Shown piece by piece: positions 1 to 7,531 of a DNA stretch of 64,000 nt. The translations under genes were made by a program, and so were the position numbers. Position 1 is the first letter of the stretch. The number at the start of each line of letters is the position of its first letter. The notes under the pieces were generated by a model, which did no database searches, was not told where the DNA came from, and was given only the letters and a program-made list of their open reading frames with translations. The DNA comes from Rhodospirillaceae bacterium (GTDB lineage Bacteria; Pseudomonadota; Alphaproteobacteria; GCA-2731375): NCBI GenBank assembly GCA_018701215.1, contig JABIWH010000059.1:62001-126000 (forward strand), in the 5' to 3' direction.

Positions 1-1
1 T

Positions 2-586
2 GTCTCTTCCAAGGAGGGCCAGGCGGCCCTGCTGGCGGCCTGTCCCCAGCCCGATATTCTGGTCAACAACAACGGCGGCCCGCCGTTCCGCGATTTCCGT
101 GATCTCAGCCGCGAGGACATGCTGCAAGGCGTGACCATGAATTTCGCCACGCCCATCGAATTGGTGCAGGCGGTGATCGACCCAATGGTGGCGCAGGGTT
201 TTGGCCGCATTGTCAATATCACCTCGGTTTCCGTCATGCGTCCGGTATTCGGTCTTGATCTATCGTCCGGGGCCCGCGCCGGGCTGACCGCGTTCCTGGC
301 CGGGGTGGCGCGCTCGGTGGCGCAGCATAATGTCACCATCAATCACATCCTGCCGGGCTATATCGACACCGACCGTTTGCGCGGCGGCCTGGCCTTTAAT
401 TCCCAGCAGAACAATATTTCCGTGGACGAAGCGGCGGCCAATCAGGCCGACGAAGTCCCCGCGAAACGTTTCGGCAATCCGGAAGAATTCGGCGAAGCCT
501 GCGCCTTCCTCTGCAGCGCCCAAGCCGGCTATATCACCGGTCAAAGCCTGTTGCTCGACGGCGGCCTCTACGCCAGCAATTTCTAG
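2..586 (+). CDS. SDR family oxidoreductase, 5' end outside the window
   Basis: Short-chain dehydrogenase/reductase cut by the left edge: 194 residues are visible and the N-terminal cofactor-binding glycine motif is lost. Seen: NNNGGPP (the NNAG-type strand end), TSVSV, and GLDLSSGARAGL where classical members carry YxxxK. Here Tyr is replaced by Ser and Lys by Arg, a pattern known from an FabG-like subgroup with LSNxxRAGL. The end ITGQSLLLDGGLY is the usual SDR C-terminus. NAD(P) binding is likely, but the standard Tyr/Lys chemistry is not supported. The nitroreductase starts 30 bases downstream on the same strand, so co-transcription is likely. The substrate cannot be predicted. Confidence 0.85.
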   Translation, partial: VSSKEGQAALLAACPQPDILVNNNGGPPFRDFRDLSREDMLQGVTMNFATPIELVQAVIDPMVAQGFGRIVNITSVSVMRPVFGLDLSSGARAGLTAFLAGVARSVAQHNVTINHILPGYIDTDRLRGGLAFNSQQNNISVDEAAANQADEVPAKRFGNPEEFGEACAFLCSAQAGYITGQSLLLDGGLYASNF

Positions 587-616
587 TCTCGTACCCCTAA
601 AACAACTCTGACTGCG

Positions 617-1273
617 ATGGAAACCATGACCGTATATGATCTCTCCGTGACCGATGCCCTGCTCTCGACCACCCGCGCCGTGCGTAAGCGTTTGGATCTA
701 AAACGAGATGTGCCGCGCCAGGTGATCAACGAATGTCTGGAGCTTTCGCAACAGGCACCGACCGGTTCCAACAAGCAGGGCTGGTCCTGGATCGTAGTGA
801 CGGATCCCGCCAAGCGCGCGGCGCTGGCGGACATCTACCGCAAAGGTGCGGGTACCTACCTGCAGGAAGCGGAACAGGACGCCGCCGCCATGAGCGACGA
901 CGGCCAAACGACGCGGGTCATTTCCTCGGCGCAATATTTGGCGGACTGCCTGCAGGATGTGCCGGTGCACGTGATCCCCTGCATTAATGTGGAGCACATG
1001 GTGGAAAATCCACCGCCCGCCGCCTGGGCTGGCGTCATGGGTTCGATCTTTCCCGCCGTCTGGAGTTTCCAGCTGGCCTTGCGGGCCCGTGGCCTGGGTA
1101 CTGTTCTAACGACGCTGCATCTGCGTGCCGAACAAGACGCGGTCGAATTGCTGGGTATTCCCGATGGCGTCCAGCAGGTGGCGCTGTTACCCGTGGCCTA
1201 CACCATCGGCACTGATTTCAAGAGCGTCAAGCGCCCAGCCGTATCCGAGATCACCCATTGGGAGCAATGGTAG
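617..1273 (+). CDS. nitroreductase family protein
   Basis: FMN-dependent nitroreductase-fold protein of 218 residues, the normal family size. N-terminal TTRAVRKR contains the Arg residues that bind FMN phosphate. APTGSNKQGW follows as the second cofactor-contacting segment, and a C-terminal GTDFKSVKRP stretch closes the fold. Family members reduce nitro compounds, quinones, enones or carry out dehalogenation with NAD(P)H; the substrate here is unknown. The first ATG is used, and a second ATG three codons later is equally possible. It follows the truncated SDR by 30 bases and converges on the LLM gene with only 10 bases between stops. Confidence 0.85.
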   Translation: METMTVYDLSVTDALLSTTRAVRKRLDLKRDVPRQVINECLELSQQAPTGSNKQGWSWIVVTDPAKRAALADIYRKGAGTYLQEAEQDAAAMSDDGQTTRVISSAQYLADCLQDVPVHVIPCINVEHMVENPPPAAWAGVMGSIFPAVWSFQLALRARGLGTVLTTLHLRAEQDAVELLGIPDGVQQVALLPVAYTIGTDFKSVKRPAVSEITHWEQW

Positions 1274-1283
1274 CCGACACGCA

Positions 1284-2291
1284 CTAAGGGCCGATATGGC
1301 GGGTGAATAAATCCACGGATTGTTTGCTCTCATGGTAACTCATGTCGCCAAAGGCAAAGCGGCAGAGGAAATAGTTGATGCCGCTGGCCTTGGCCTGGCG
1401 CTCAATCTCCGCCGCCACCTGATCAGCCGTGCCAATGATGGCCTGGCCCGTGGGCAGCAGTTCGTCCAGGCTTTCGGGAAAATGCACATTAACCGGCTTC
1501 ATGCCGTGGCGGTCCCATAGCACATAGAAGCTGTGGCGCCAGACAATATAGGCCCGGCGCGCAATGCGCAGGGCCTCGGCTTCTGTTTCCGCGATGACGA
1601 TATGGCGGCTCATGCCCATGCGGGGCAGGGTGGTATCGTCATGCCCCAGGGCCCGCCATTCCTGACGGTAACGGTCGGTGATCTGGCGGCTGCCGGCTTC
1701 GTCCCGGTTGGTGATGATGTTGACGCTGTTTTGCGCCGCCCAAACCGTGCTGTCGGGATGCGAAAGGCCATACCACAAGGGCGGATGCGGCTGTTGCCGG
1801 GGCGACAGTGTCAGGGGCATGCCGCTGACCTGATAGTGTTTGCCCTCGAATGTCAGCGCCTCACCCTGCATGCCGGCCAGGATCAGATCCAGGGCTTCGC
1901 GATACATGGCCGGCGCGGTTTCGGGATCCAGACCGAAATAGCCCACCTCGATGGGTGAAATGCCCCGGCCCACGCCCAGCTCCAACCGGCCCCCGCTCAT
2001 TTGATCCAGCATGCAGATCTCTTCCAGCAGGCGCAGGGGATGGTAAAGGGGCAGACAGTAAACCATGGGGCCGAAACGTAGACGCTTGGTGCGCTGGGCC
2101 ACGGCGGAAAGAAAGATGCCGGGCGAGGGCCCCATGCCCAGTGTGGTGGCATGATGTTCGGCCAGATGATAGGCATGAAAGCCAGCCGCGTCATAGGCTT
2201 CGATCAGACGCAGACGATCTTCATAGAACGCGTTCAGGTCGTCCTGCCCTCGGTCTAGATGGTCGAAGATGCCGAATTTCAAACCGTCCAT
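1284..2291 (-). CDS. LLM class flavin-dependent oxidoreductase (luciferase-like monooxygenase)
   Basis: Bacterial-luciferase-type TIM-barrel monooxygenase, 335 residues. Typical motifs are visible: FGIFDHLDRG at the N-terminus, HLAEHHAT near residue 45, PLYHPLRLLEEICMLDQMSGGRLELGVGRG in the middle (FMN-binding face), and a C-terminal dimerisation and substrate region. Such enzymes use reduced FMN (or F420) to oxygenate small molecules such as alkanals, sulfonates or aromatics. The gene overlaps nothing; the racemase-superfamily gene lies 9 bases upstream on the same strand, so the two are probably one transcript with that gene first. The substrate is not predictable from sequence. Confidence 0.88.
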   Translation of the reverse strand: MDGLKFGIFDHLDRGQDDLNAFYEDRLRLIEAYDAAGFHAYHLAEHHATTLGMGPSPGIFLSAVAQRTKRLRFGPMVYCLPLYHPLRLLEEICMLDQMSGGRLELGVGRGISPIEVGYFGLDPETAPAMYREALDLILAGMQGEALTFEGKHYQVSGMPLTLSPRQQPHPPLWYGLSHPDSTVWAAQNSVNIITNRDEAGSRQITDRYRQEWRALGHDDTTLPRMGMSRHIVIAETEAEALRIARRAYIVWRHSFYVLWDRHGMKPVNVHFPESLDELLPTGQAIIGTADQVAAEIERQAKASGINYFLCRFAFGDMSYHESKQSVDLFTRHIGP

Positions 2292-2300
2292 GACACCGGC

Positions 2301-3059
2301 CTAAAAATCCGTCAACAGGCGGCCCCAGCCGGGGATCTTGTCATTGATGCCCATTTGCCGCAAAGCATGCCAGTAGAGCGCGGTGTTGATGGCGATCACC
2401 GGCTTGCCCAGCCATCGCTCCGCCTCGCCCGCCAACTGCGCCATGCCCAGATTGGTGCCGACCTGGATGATCGTGTCCACCTCCCGCGTATTTACCTCGA
2501 CCATCGCCTGGCGCAGGGTTTCCTCGCTCTGTTCCGCGATGTTGACGGGGCTGTTGGCCTTTAGGCCCTTGAGGGCCACGACCTCGAAACCGCATTCGCC
2601 GAAATAGTGCCGCACCCGGTCATCGGCCACGGGCCAGTACGGCGTGACCACGCCCAGGCGCTTGGCGCCAACCGCCTGTAATGCGGAGCGCGCGGCGGCG
2701 GAGCCCAGGGTCATGGTGCAGCCGGCTTTCGCCTCTAGACGCTTTTGCAGCTTGTCCGCGCCGTCGGCCCCGTCCCAAAAGGATTCCGCCGAGATGCCGA
2801 TAATGACATGGTCCACCGCCGCCGGTGTCAGCCCATCAATGGCATCATCCAGCGTGGCCTTGATCTCGACCACCAGCTGTTCGAAATCCTCGTTGCTGTT
2901 CAGAGCCATGTTCGGGATCAGAAAGCGCGCCGTGTGATTGGTCACGCCCAAAGGTGCCATGGCGTGGAATTCCGGCTCCACGATGGTATTCGTTGACGGT
3001 GTGACGACGCCGATCTTGGCCCGCCAGCCCAATCGGTCCTGATGCCTAATCTGGTTCAT
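2301..3059 (-). CDS. maleate isomerase / arylmalonate decarboxylase-like protein (Asp/Glu racemase superfamily)
   Basis: 252 residues of the Asp/Glu racemase superfamily. The N-terminal IGVVTPSTNTIVEPEF is typical of maleate isomerase-like proteins, and RLGVVTPYWPVADDRV marks the second half of the pseudo-symmetric fold. In maleate isomerase two cysteines act at the active site. The matching segments here read GISAESFWDG and IQVGTNLGM, with no cysteine in either; the only cysteines (KAGCTM, GECGF) lie elsewhere. The chemistry may therefore be decarboxylation or another reaction instead of cis-trans isomerisation (inference). It is the first gene of a pair with the LLM monooxygenase. A GGGGGA stretch lies upstream of the ATG. 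Confidence 0.75.
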   Translation of the reverse strand: MNQIRHQDRLGWRAKIGVVTPSTNTIVEPEFHAMAPLGVTNHTARFLIPNMALNSNEDFEQLVVEIKATLDDAIDGLTPAAVDHVIIGISAESFWDGADGADKLQKRLEAKAGCTMTLGSAAARSALQAVGAKRLGVVTPYWPVADDRVRHYFGECGFEVVALKGLKANSPVNIAEQSEETLRQAMVEVNTREVDTIIQVGTNLGMAQLAGEAERWLGKPVIAINTALYWHALRQMGINDKIPGWGRLLTDF

Positions 3060-3092
3060 GATGATGCGTCTTCCCCCAAAAAGCTGTTGCTC

Positions 3093-3608
3093 TTATACAC
3101 TCAGCCTACCATAGGCGCCGACGCCGATGAAGAATTCCCCGGCCTTGATAATATGAGTGGATTTCGGCATTGGTTTGCCGTTGCAGGGATTGAACCATTG
3201 GTATTCGACCCAGGCCGCGCCGTCCTGATCGGCCTTGCGCATGGCCTCCAGTAGAAACAGCCGGCCAAGGTCATCGCGGGCCTCGGTGATGGAGCTGCCG
3301 ATCATACCGGGGAAGCCGCCGTTGACCCACATCCGGCCCGTCCGGTCAAAGACAAAAACGTAAAGATCATGGGGCATGAAGCCCGCACCACGGGTCATGA
3401 AATCGTTGAAGGCCTTGCCCACGCCCTTGTTGGCCAGGTGGGCGGCGGCTTTCTCGGCCAGGGCCTTCGCTTCCAAGGGTGTGCCTGCGCGTTCGCAGTT
3501 GACCGCCGACTGCGCCACGGCAGGCGGCATCGGGCAAAACACCGCCAGCAGCAGCAAGGCGGCAACAGACAGTCGCATCGCCGTTTTCATGGGTTCACGC
3601 GGCGCCAT
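3093..3608 (-). CDS. periplasmic single-Cache domain protein
   Basis: 171 residues with a signal peptide (MKTAM followed by a hydrophobic run and a cleavage site near AVAQS) and one Cache_2-type sensor domain: DLYVFVFDRTGRMWVNGG, then WVEYQWFNP and a C-terminal GEFFIGVGAYG. Stand-alone exported Cache proteins are thought to bind small ligands, for example carboxylic acids, and may hand them to other receptors; the ligand is unknown here. The start at 3608 is preferred because AGGGG lies 7 to 8 bases upstream; the internal ATG at 3590 is an alternative. An open frame continues upstream to 3914 but overlaps the divergent VOC gene and lacks any known domain. Confidence 0.78.
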   Translation of the reverse strand: MAPREPMKTAMRLSVAALLLLAVFCPMPPAVAQSAVNCERAGTPLEAKALAEKAAAHLANKGVGKAFNDFMTRGAGFMPHDLYVFVFDRTGRMWVNGGFPGMIGSSITEARDDLGRLFLLEAMRKADQDGAAWVEYQWFNPCNGKPMPKSTHIIKAGEFFIGVGAYGRLSV

Positions 3609-3695
3609 GACTTTTCCCCTGATGACTGGTTGATGGCCATGATAGCATCCGCCCGCGGTAAATTCAGCCTTCAACCTTTGGCGCAGGGAAAGAGC

Positions 3696-4166
3696 ATGAC
3701 AGCAGGCGACATAGCGGCCGGCGGCGGGGCGCCGCCATCGACGGGGTGGCAGGCGATGGTCTGCGAACTGCATGTGGAGGATATTGTGGCGAGCCGTGCA
3801 TTCTGGTGCGATCTTATCGGCTTCGAGATTGCCTATGACCGCCCAGAGGAACGCTTCATGTATCTGGAGCGGCGGCTGGCGGATGGCCGCGGCGCGCAGA
3901 TCATGCTGTGCCAACGCAATGGCCGTTGGGAGACGGGGCCCATGCAGCAGCCGCTGGGACAGGGCGTGATGTTTCAGTTGCAGGTCGATGACCTATCAGC
4001 CATTGCCGAGGTGCTGGAGCAAGATGATTGGCCAATCCACACGCCCCTGCGTGAGGTCTGGCGCCGGGCCGGAGATCGGCAGGATGGCCAGCTGGAGATT
4101 TTCGTTCAGGACCCCGACGGCTATCTATTGATGCTCAACCAGGATCTGGGCGAGCGGCCTTTGTAA
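3696..4166 (+). CDS. VOC family protein (glyoxalase/bleomycin resistance fold)
   Basis: 156 residues. The vicinal oxygen chelate fold shows in the two beta-alpha-beta modules: CELHVEDIVASRAFWCDLIGF at residues 19-39, split here by domain position, and VMFQLQVDDLSAIAEVLE near residue 90. The typical C-terminal FVQDPDGYLLMLNQ is present, whose Asp-Pro-Asp-Gly turn is a hallmark. The usual metal ligands (His/Gln/Glu) are incomplete: His22 and the late Glu are possible ligands, but the full set is not evident. The start at 3696 is chosen for the upstream GCAGGGA and because the longer frame runs back into the divergent Cache gene. The role is unresolved. Confidence 0.75.
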   Translation: MTAGDIAAGGGAPPSTGWQAMVCELHVEDIVASRAFWCDLIGFEIAYDRPEERFMYLERRLADGRGAQIMLCQRNGRWETGPMQQPLGQGVMFQLQVDDLSAIAEVLEQDDWPIHTPLREVWRRAGDRQDGQLEIFVQDPDGYLLMLNQDLGERPL

Positions 4167-4237
4167 TCTGTCCGGTTGGTGTAAAGTGTGCTGCAAGTGC
4201 GGAACGGATAGATTGAATATTTGGGAGAAGGAACGTC

Positions 4238-5014
4238 ATGAGTTCATTACAAGGTCAAACCGCGTTGGTAACCGGCGGCGGCACCGGCATTGGCCGGGCC
4301 ATCGCGCAGGACTTTGCCGGGGCTGGGGCCAAGGTCATTGTTTCCGGCCGTCGGGCCGGGCCGTTGGAGGAAACGGTCAAGCTGATCACTGACGCGGGCG
4401 GTTCCGCTAGTTACGTGATCTGTGACATGACGGACCCGGACGCTATCGAGGCTTTCGCCGCCGCCCTGCTGGCGGAACACGGCATTATCGACATTCTGAT
4501 CAATAACGCCGGCTTCAGTTCCAAGATCAGAAGCGCCCGTTATATTGGGGCGGAGGAATGGCGCGATGTCATGGACGTCAACACCATGGGACCGGTGGTG
4601 CTGACCCGTTGTCTTATGCCGGCCATGGTGGAGAAGGGCCAAGGCGACGTGGTGATGATCGCCTCCATGGCGGGGGTCAACCCCTCGGTCATGGCGGGCG
4701 CGGCCTACAGCGCGGCGAAAACAGCGGCGCGGGTCTACATGAACGTCCTGGCCCAGGAAATGCGGCCCTTCGGCATCCGTGCCATTACCGTAAACCCGGG
4801 CGAGGTAGATACGCCGATCCTGGACAACCGGGCTTTGCCGCCTGATGAGGCGACCCGCGCCCGCATGATGATGCCGGAGGATATCTCGGCCGCCGTGATG
4901 ATGGCCGTCGGCCTGCCGCGCCGCGCCATGGTATCGGAAGTCTCTCTTACCGCGACGGATCCCCGTGACATGTCCGCCGATATCGCCGCGGCGAAGAACA
5001 AACAAAAGGCGTAA
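4238..5014 (+). CDS. SDR family oxidoreductase
   Basis: Classical short-chain dehydrogenase, 258 residues. All family marks are present: TGGGTGIG (residues 12-19, cofactor binding), LINNAGF, a catalytic Ser in IASMAG, YSAAK as the catalytic YxxxK, and NPGEVDTP after it. GRR at the end of beta strand 2 suggests NADP(H) preference by the usual Arg rule (inference). An AAGGA ribosome site sits 6 to 7 bases before the ATG. The GNAT gene follows 14 bases after the stop. The usual C-terminal TGxxxxVDGG is replaced by a divergent VSEVSLTATDP end, so oligomer contacts may differ. Confidence 0.88.
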   Translation: MSSLQGQTALVTGGGTGIGRAIAQDFAGAGAKVIVSGRRAGPLEETVKLITDAGGSASYVICDMTDPDAIEAFAAALLAEHGIIDILINNAGFSSKIRSARYIGAEEWRDVMDVNTMGPVVLTRCLMPAMVEKGQGDVVMIASMAGVNPSVMAGAAYSAAKTAARVYMNVLAQEMRPFGIRAITVNPGEVDTPILDNRALPPDEATRARMMMPEDISAAVMMAVGLPRRAMVSEVSLTATDPRDMSADIAAAKNKQKA

Positions 5015-5028
5015 GCCGAGGGCACTTG

Positions 5029-5451
5029 ATGGAATGGCAACGAGACGGCTACACGATCTCAACCGATCCTGGCCGCCTGGATTTGAGCTTTACCGTGGAC
5101 TATCTGGCCCAGACCTATTGGGGCAAGGGCACCGATAAGGCGAAGATCCGCCAATCCATCGACAACGCCATTGTCTTTGGCCTGTATGCGGAAGATGGGC
5201 GTCAGGTCGGCTTCACCAGGGTGGTGACCGACCTGGCCCGCTTCGCCTGGTTGTCGGATGTTTTCGTGCTGGATGAACTGCGCGGCCTCGGGCTGGGCAA
5301 ATGGCTGGTCGAGTGTGCCGTGGCGCATCCCGATCTGGTGGATGTGACGCGCTTCCTACTGGCCACCAACGATGCCCATGGCCTCTACCGCCAATACGGT
5401 TTCGAGCCGCTGCCGGAGCCGGATGCCTTCATGCTCAAATCACAGGTTTAG
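5029..5451 (+). CDS. GNAT family N-acetyltransferase
   Basis: 140 residues. GCN5-type acyltransferase fold, with VFVLDELRGLGLGKWLV carrying the acetyl-CoA pyrophosphate-binding RxxGxG motif, followed by FLLATNDAHGLYRQYGFEPL, the usual C-terminal segment of small GNATs. The ATG at 5029 directly follows a TTG in frame; GAGGG upstream fits the ATG. It closely follows the SDR gene on the same strand. Its last 12 bases overlap the 3' end of sthA on the opposite strand, so the two genes converge without room for a terminator. The acceptor substrate is unknown. Confidence 0.85.
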   Translation: MEWQRDGYTISTDPGRLDLSFTVDYLAQTYWGKGTDKAKIRQSIDNAIVFGLYAEDGRQVGFTRVVTDLARFAWLSDVFVLDELRGLGLGKWLVECAVAHPDLVDVTRFLLATNDAHGLYRQYGFEPLPEPDAFMLKSQV

Positions 5452-6855
5452 CTTGTTGTTGGCGTCCAGGGCGGCGACCTTGTAGCATTCGGCCAGGGTC
5501 GGATAATTGAAGACGGTCTCCAGGAAATAGCTCAGGCCGCCGTTCAGGCCCATGACGCATTGTCCGATGTGGACCAGTTCCGTCGCGCCGGTGCCAATGG
5601 TGTGCACGCCCAACAGGCTGTGATCCTCGCGGTGGAAGATCAGTTTCAGCATGCCGGTATCGTCGCCGAGGATCTGGCCGCGGGCAATTTCCCGGAACCG
5701 CGCGACGCCAACCTCGTAGGGAATTTTCTTGGCGGTCAACTCGTGCTCGGTCTCGCCGACCATGGAAATTTCCGGAATGGAATATATCCCGACCGGGAAG
5801 TTTGTCGGCATCGGCCCAACCTTGACGCCAAAGGCGTTGCAGGCCGCCAAACGGCCCTGTTCCGACGAGGTCGCCGCCAGGGCCGGGAAGCCGATGACGT
5901 CGCCGCCGGCAAAGATATGCTTTTGTTTGGTGCGGTACGTATCGTCAACGGTCAGGCGGCCACGCTCGTCCGGGGTCAGCTTCGCCGCCTGCAGATTGAG
6001 GGAATGGGTATTGCCGGCCCGCCCGGCGCAGACCAGGGCCACATCGGCGACCAGGCGCTTACCCGATTCCAACGAGACCACGACCCGGCCCCGCGCCGCA
6101 TCCCGCGTCTCGACCCGTTCCACGGTTTCGCCCAGGCGAAAGACCACGTTGATGGCCCGCATCTGATGCACCAGTTCGTCGACGATTTCGCGGTCGAGAA
6201 ACTCCAATGGCGTACCGCGGCCATCGACGACAGTGACCTCGACGCCCAACAGGGCAAACATCGAGGCATACTCGATACCAACAACGCCACAGCCGATGAC
6301 CACCATGGAATGGGGCAATTCGTCCAGATTGAAGATTTCATCCGAGGTGATGATCCGTTCGCCGTCGAGTTGGGTATCGGGGGGCGTGGCCGGCCGGGTG
6401 CCGACCGCGATCATGATGTTCTTCGCGCTGGCCGTGCGCTCGCCCTGGGACGAGGTGATGAGCAATTCATGGGGGTCTTTGAATTTCGCGGTGCCAACGA
6501 TGACATCGACATCATTGCGGCCCAACTGGGCATCCTGAACTTGCTCTTCCCGCTGGACGATGTTGCCGACGCGCTCAAATAGTTGCCCCGCCGTCACCGC
6601 CTTGAAACCGTTGCCGTTGCTGTCAGAGGCCCGCCGCCGCATGTCCGAGGCCCGCCGTCCACCGCGCCCAAATGTCAGTACCGCCTCGCGAAAGGTCTTG
6701 GACGGTATGGTGCCCGTATGCAGGCTGACGCCGCCCACCACCTGTTCCCGTTCGATGATGGCGACCCGTTTGCCCAGCTTGGCACCCTGTACAGCAGCGC
6801 GCTGTCCCGCCGGCCCGCTGCCGATGCTGATCATGTCGTAATCGTACTTCGCCAT
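5440..6855 (-). CDS. sthA: Si-specific NAD(P)(+) transhydrogenase (soluble pyridine nucleotide transhydrogenase)
   Basis: Soluble flavoprotein that exchanges reducing equivalents between NADPH and NADH. 471 residues, the SthA size. FAD motif GSGPAG at residues 12-17; VGGVSLHTGTIPSKT at 40-54 occupies the redox-active disulfide position of lipoamide-dehydrogenase relatives, but both cysteine positions are Ser and Thr, which separates SthA from disulfide reductases. A second dinucleotide motif (VVIGCGVVGIEYASM) binds NAD(P), and the C-terminal dimer domain ends VFNYPTLAECYKVAALD. A basic insertion rich in Arg and Ser (about residues 63-84) follows the FAD domain start. The start has no clear Shine-Dalgarno beyond GGAAGG. 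Confidence 0.93.
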   Translation of the reverse strand: MAKYDYDMISIGSGPAGQRAAVQGAKLGKRVAIIEREQVVGGVSLHTGTIPSKTFREAVLTFGRGGRRASDMRRRASDSNGNGFKAVTAGQLFERVGNIVQREEQVQDAQLGRNDVDVIVGTAKFKDPHELLITSSQGERTASAKNIMIAVGTRPATPPDTQLDGERIITSDEIFNLDELPHSMVVIGCGVVGIEYASMFALLGVEVTVVDGRGTPLEFLDREIVDELVHQMRAINVVFRLGETVERVETRDAARGRVVVSLESGKRLVADVALVCAGRAGNTHSLNLQAAKLTPDERGRLTVDDTYRTKQKHIFAGGDVIGFPALAATSSEQGRLAACNAFGVKVGPMPTNFPVGIYSIPEISMVGETEHELTAKKIPYEVGVARFREIARGQILGDDTGMLKLIFHREDHSLLGVHTIGTGATELVHIGQCVMGLNGGLSYFLETVFNYPTLAECYKVAALDANNKLNL

Positions 6856-6950
6856 ACCTTCCGATCCCTCAAGTGCTTGGAATTGCAGGCTTAGCAGTAC
6901 GTATTAATGGTTAATATTCGGACAATATCCAGAAAGCCCTGGCGGTCTCA

Positions 6951-6969
6951 AAGATGAACCCAAGATGAA
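6951..6969. promoter_or_regulatory. 11-bp-spaced direct repeat, candidate response-regulator site
   Basis: AAGATGAA occurs at 6951-6958 and again at 6962-6969, exactly 11 bases apart, about 80 bases upstream of the His-rich exported protein. Direct repeats of 11-bp period are the typical binding layout of OmpR/PhoB-family response regulators. No regulator gene lies in the window and no clear -35/-10 pair was identified, so the assignment is inference. Confidence 0.35.
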
Positions 6970-7047
6970 TTCGGCCCTCAGCTTTGGTTCAGGACGCATG
7001 CTGCAGAATGTCTGCATGATGAATTGAGCAAATGAAAGGTACACGTC

Positions 7048-7467
7048 ATGAAAAAGCAGATACTCACCGCATTGGCCGCCGCCGTAATGATTTTCACCGC
7101 CGCGCCTGGCCAGGCCCAAGATCGCCATGTGGATCGCCATGAGGATCGCCATGGCAAAACCATTGTCAGCCTGAAATGCGAGGGCAATGATTGCCGCCTG
7201 GTTTTCGATGAGCACAAGGGCAAACAGCATTGGGGCCACCATGCCAAACCTCGGAAGCATCGGGTGTACGGCCAGCATTGGCGCAAAAAGCAGGCACGGG
7301 AGCGGCGCCAGGCTCGCAAGTCCCTTCGTCATGACCGCCACCATAATCGCCGCCATGGTCACCGCCATGACCGCGACCATGGCCAGCGTCATGACCGCCA
7401 CGATGACCGCCACCAAGACCGCCACCAAGACCGAGTGGAGCGTCGGCATCACGACCGTCACGGCTGA
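7048..7467 (+). CDS. exported histidine/arginine/aspartate-rich small protein
   Basis: 139 residues of unknown family. Residues 1-23 form a clear signal peptide (MKKQ, hydrophobic run, cleavage at GQAQ), so the protein is periplasmic. The mature part contains 23 histidines. A short folded-looking segment (residues 38-53) holds a Cys44/Cys49 pair in KCEGNDC, and a low-complexity tail from about residue 92 is built of HDR, HQDR and DRHD units. The composition suggests metal binding (zinc, copper, nickel or cobalt) or a polyanion/stress role; neither is proven. It has its own terminator at 7486 and a direct repeat upstream. The opposite strand is also open, but is only a shadow of this repeat. 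Confidence 0.7.
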   Translation: MKKQILTALAAAVMIFTAAPGQAQDRHVDRHEDRHGKTIVSLKCEGNDCRLVFDEHKGKQHWGHHAKPRKHRVYGQHWRKKQARERRQARKSLRHDRHHNRRHGHRHDRDHGQRHDRHDDRHQDRHQDRVERRHHDRHG

Positions 7468-7485
7468 AATTCAGGACAACCAAAA

Positions 7486-7523
7486 GGGCGCGCCGGTCGT
7501 TCATCGGCGCGCCCCGTTTTTTT
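7486..7523 (+). terminator. rho-independent terminator after the His-rich gene
   Basis: A perfect 10-bp GC stem (7486-7495 with 7505-7514), a 9-base loop and a run of seven T at 7517-7523. It sits 19 bases after the stop codon of the His-rich gene and 9 bases before the 3' end of the converging hydrolase gene. Confidence 0.92.
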
Positions 7524-7531
7524 CTGCTGCT

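Noticed and set aside
3609..3914. Upstream extension of the Cache protein frame.
   Set aside because: It overlaps the divergent VOC gene and would bury the signal peptide inside the protein.
5560..6582. Plus-strand 340-codon frame inside sthA.
   Set aside because: Antisense shadow of a well-recognised gene, with no domain.
6904..7461. Minus-strand open frame of 185 codons, hydrophobic and rich in Ala/Val/Met.
   Set aside because: It is the reverse shadow of the His-rich gene repeats (CAT repeats read as ATG/GTC). No ribosome site and no family likeness; the plus-strand gene has signal peptide and terminator.
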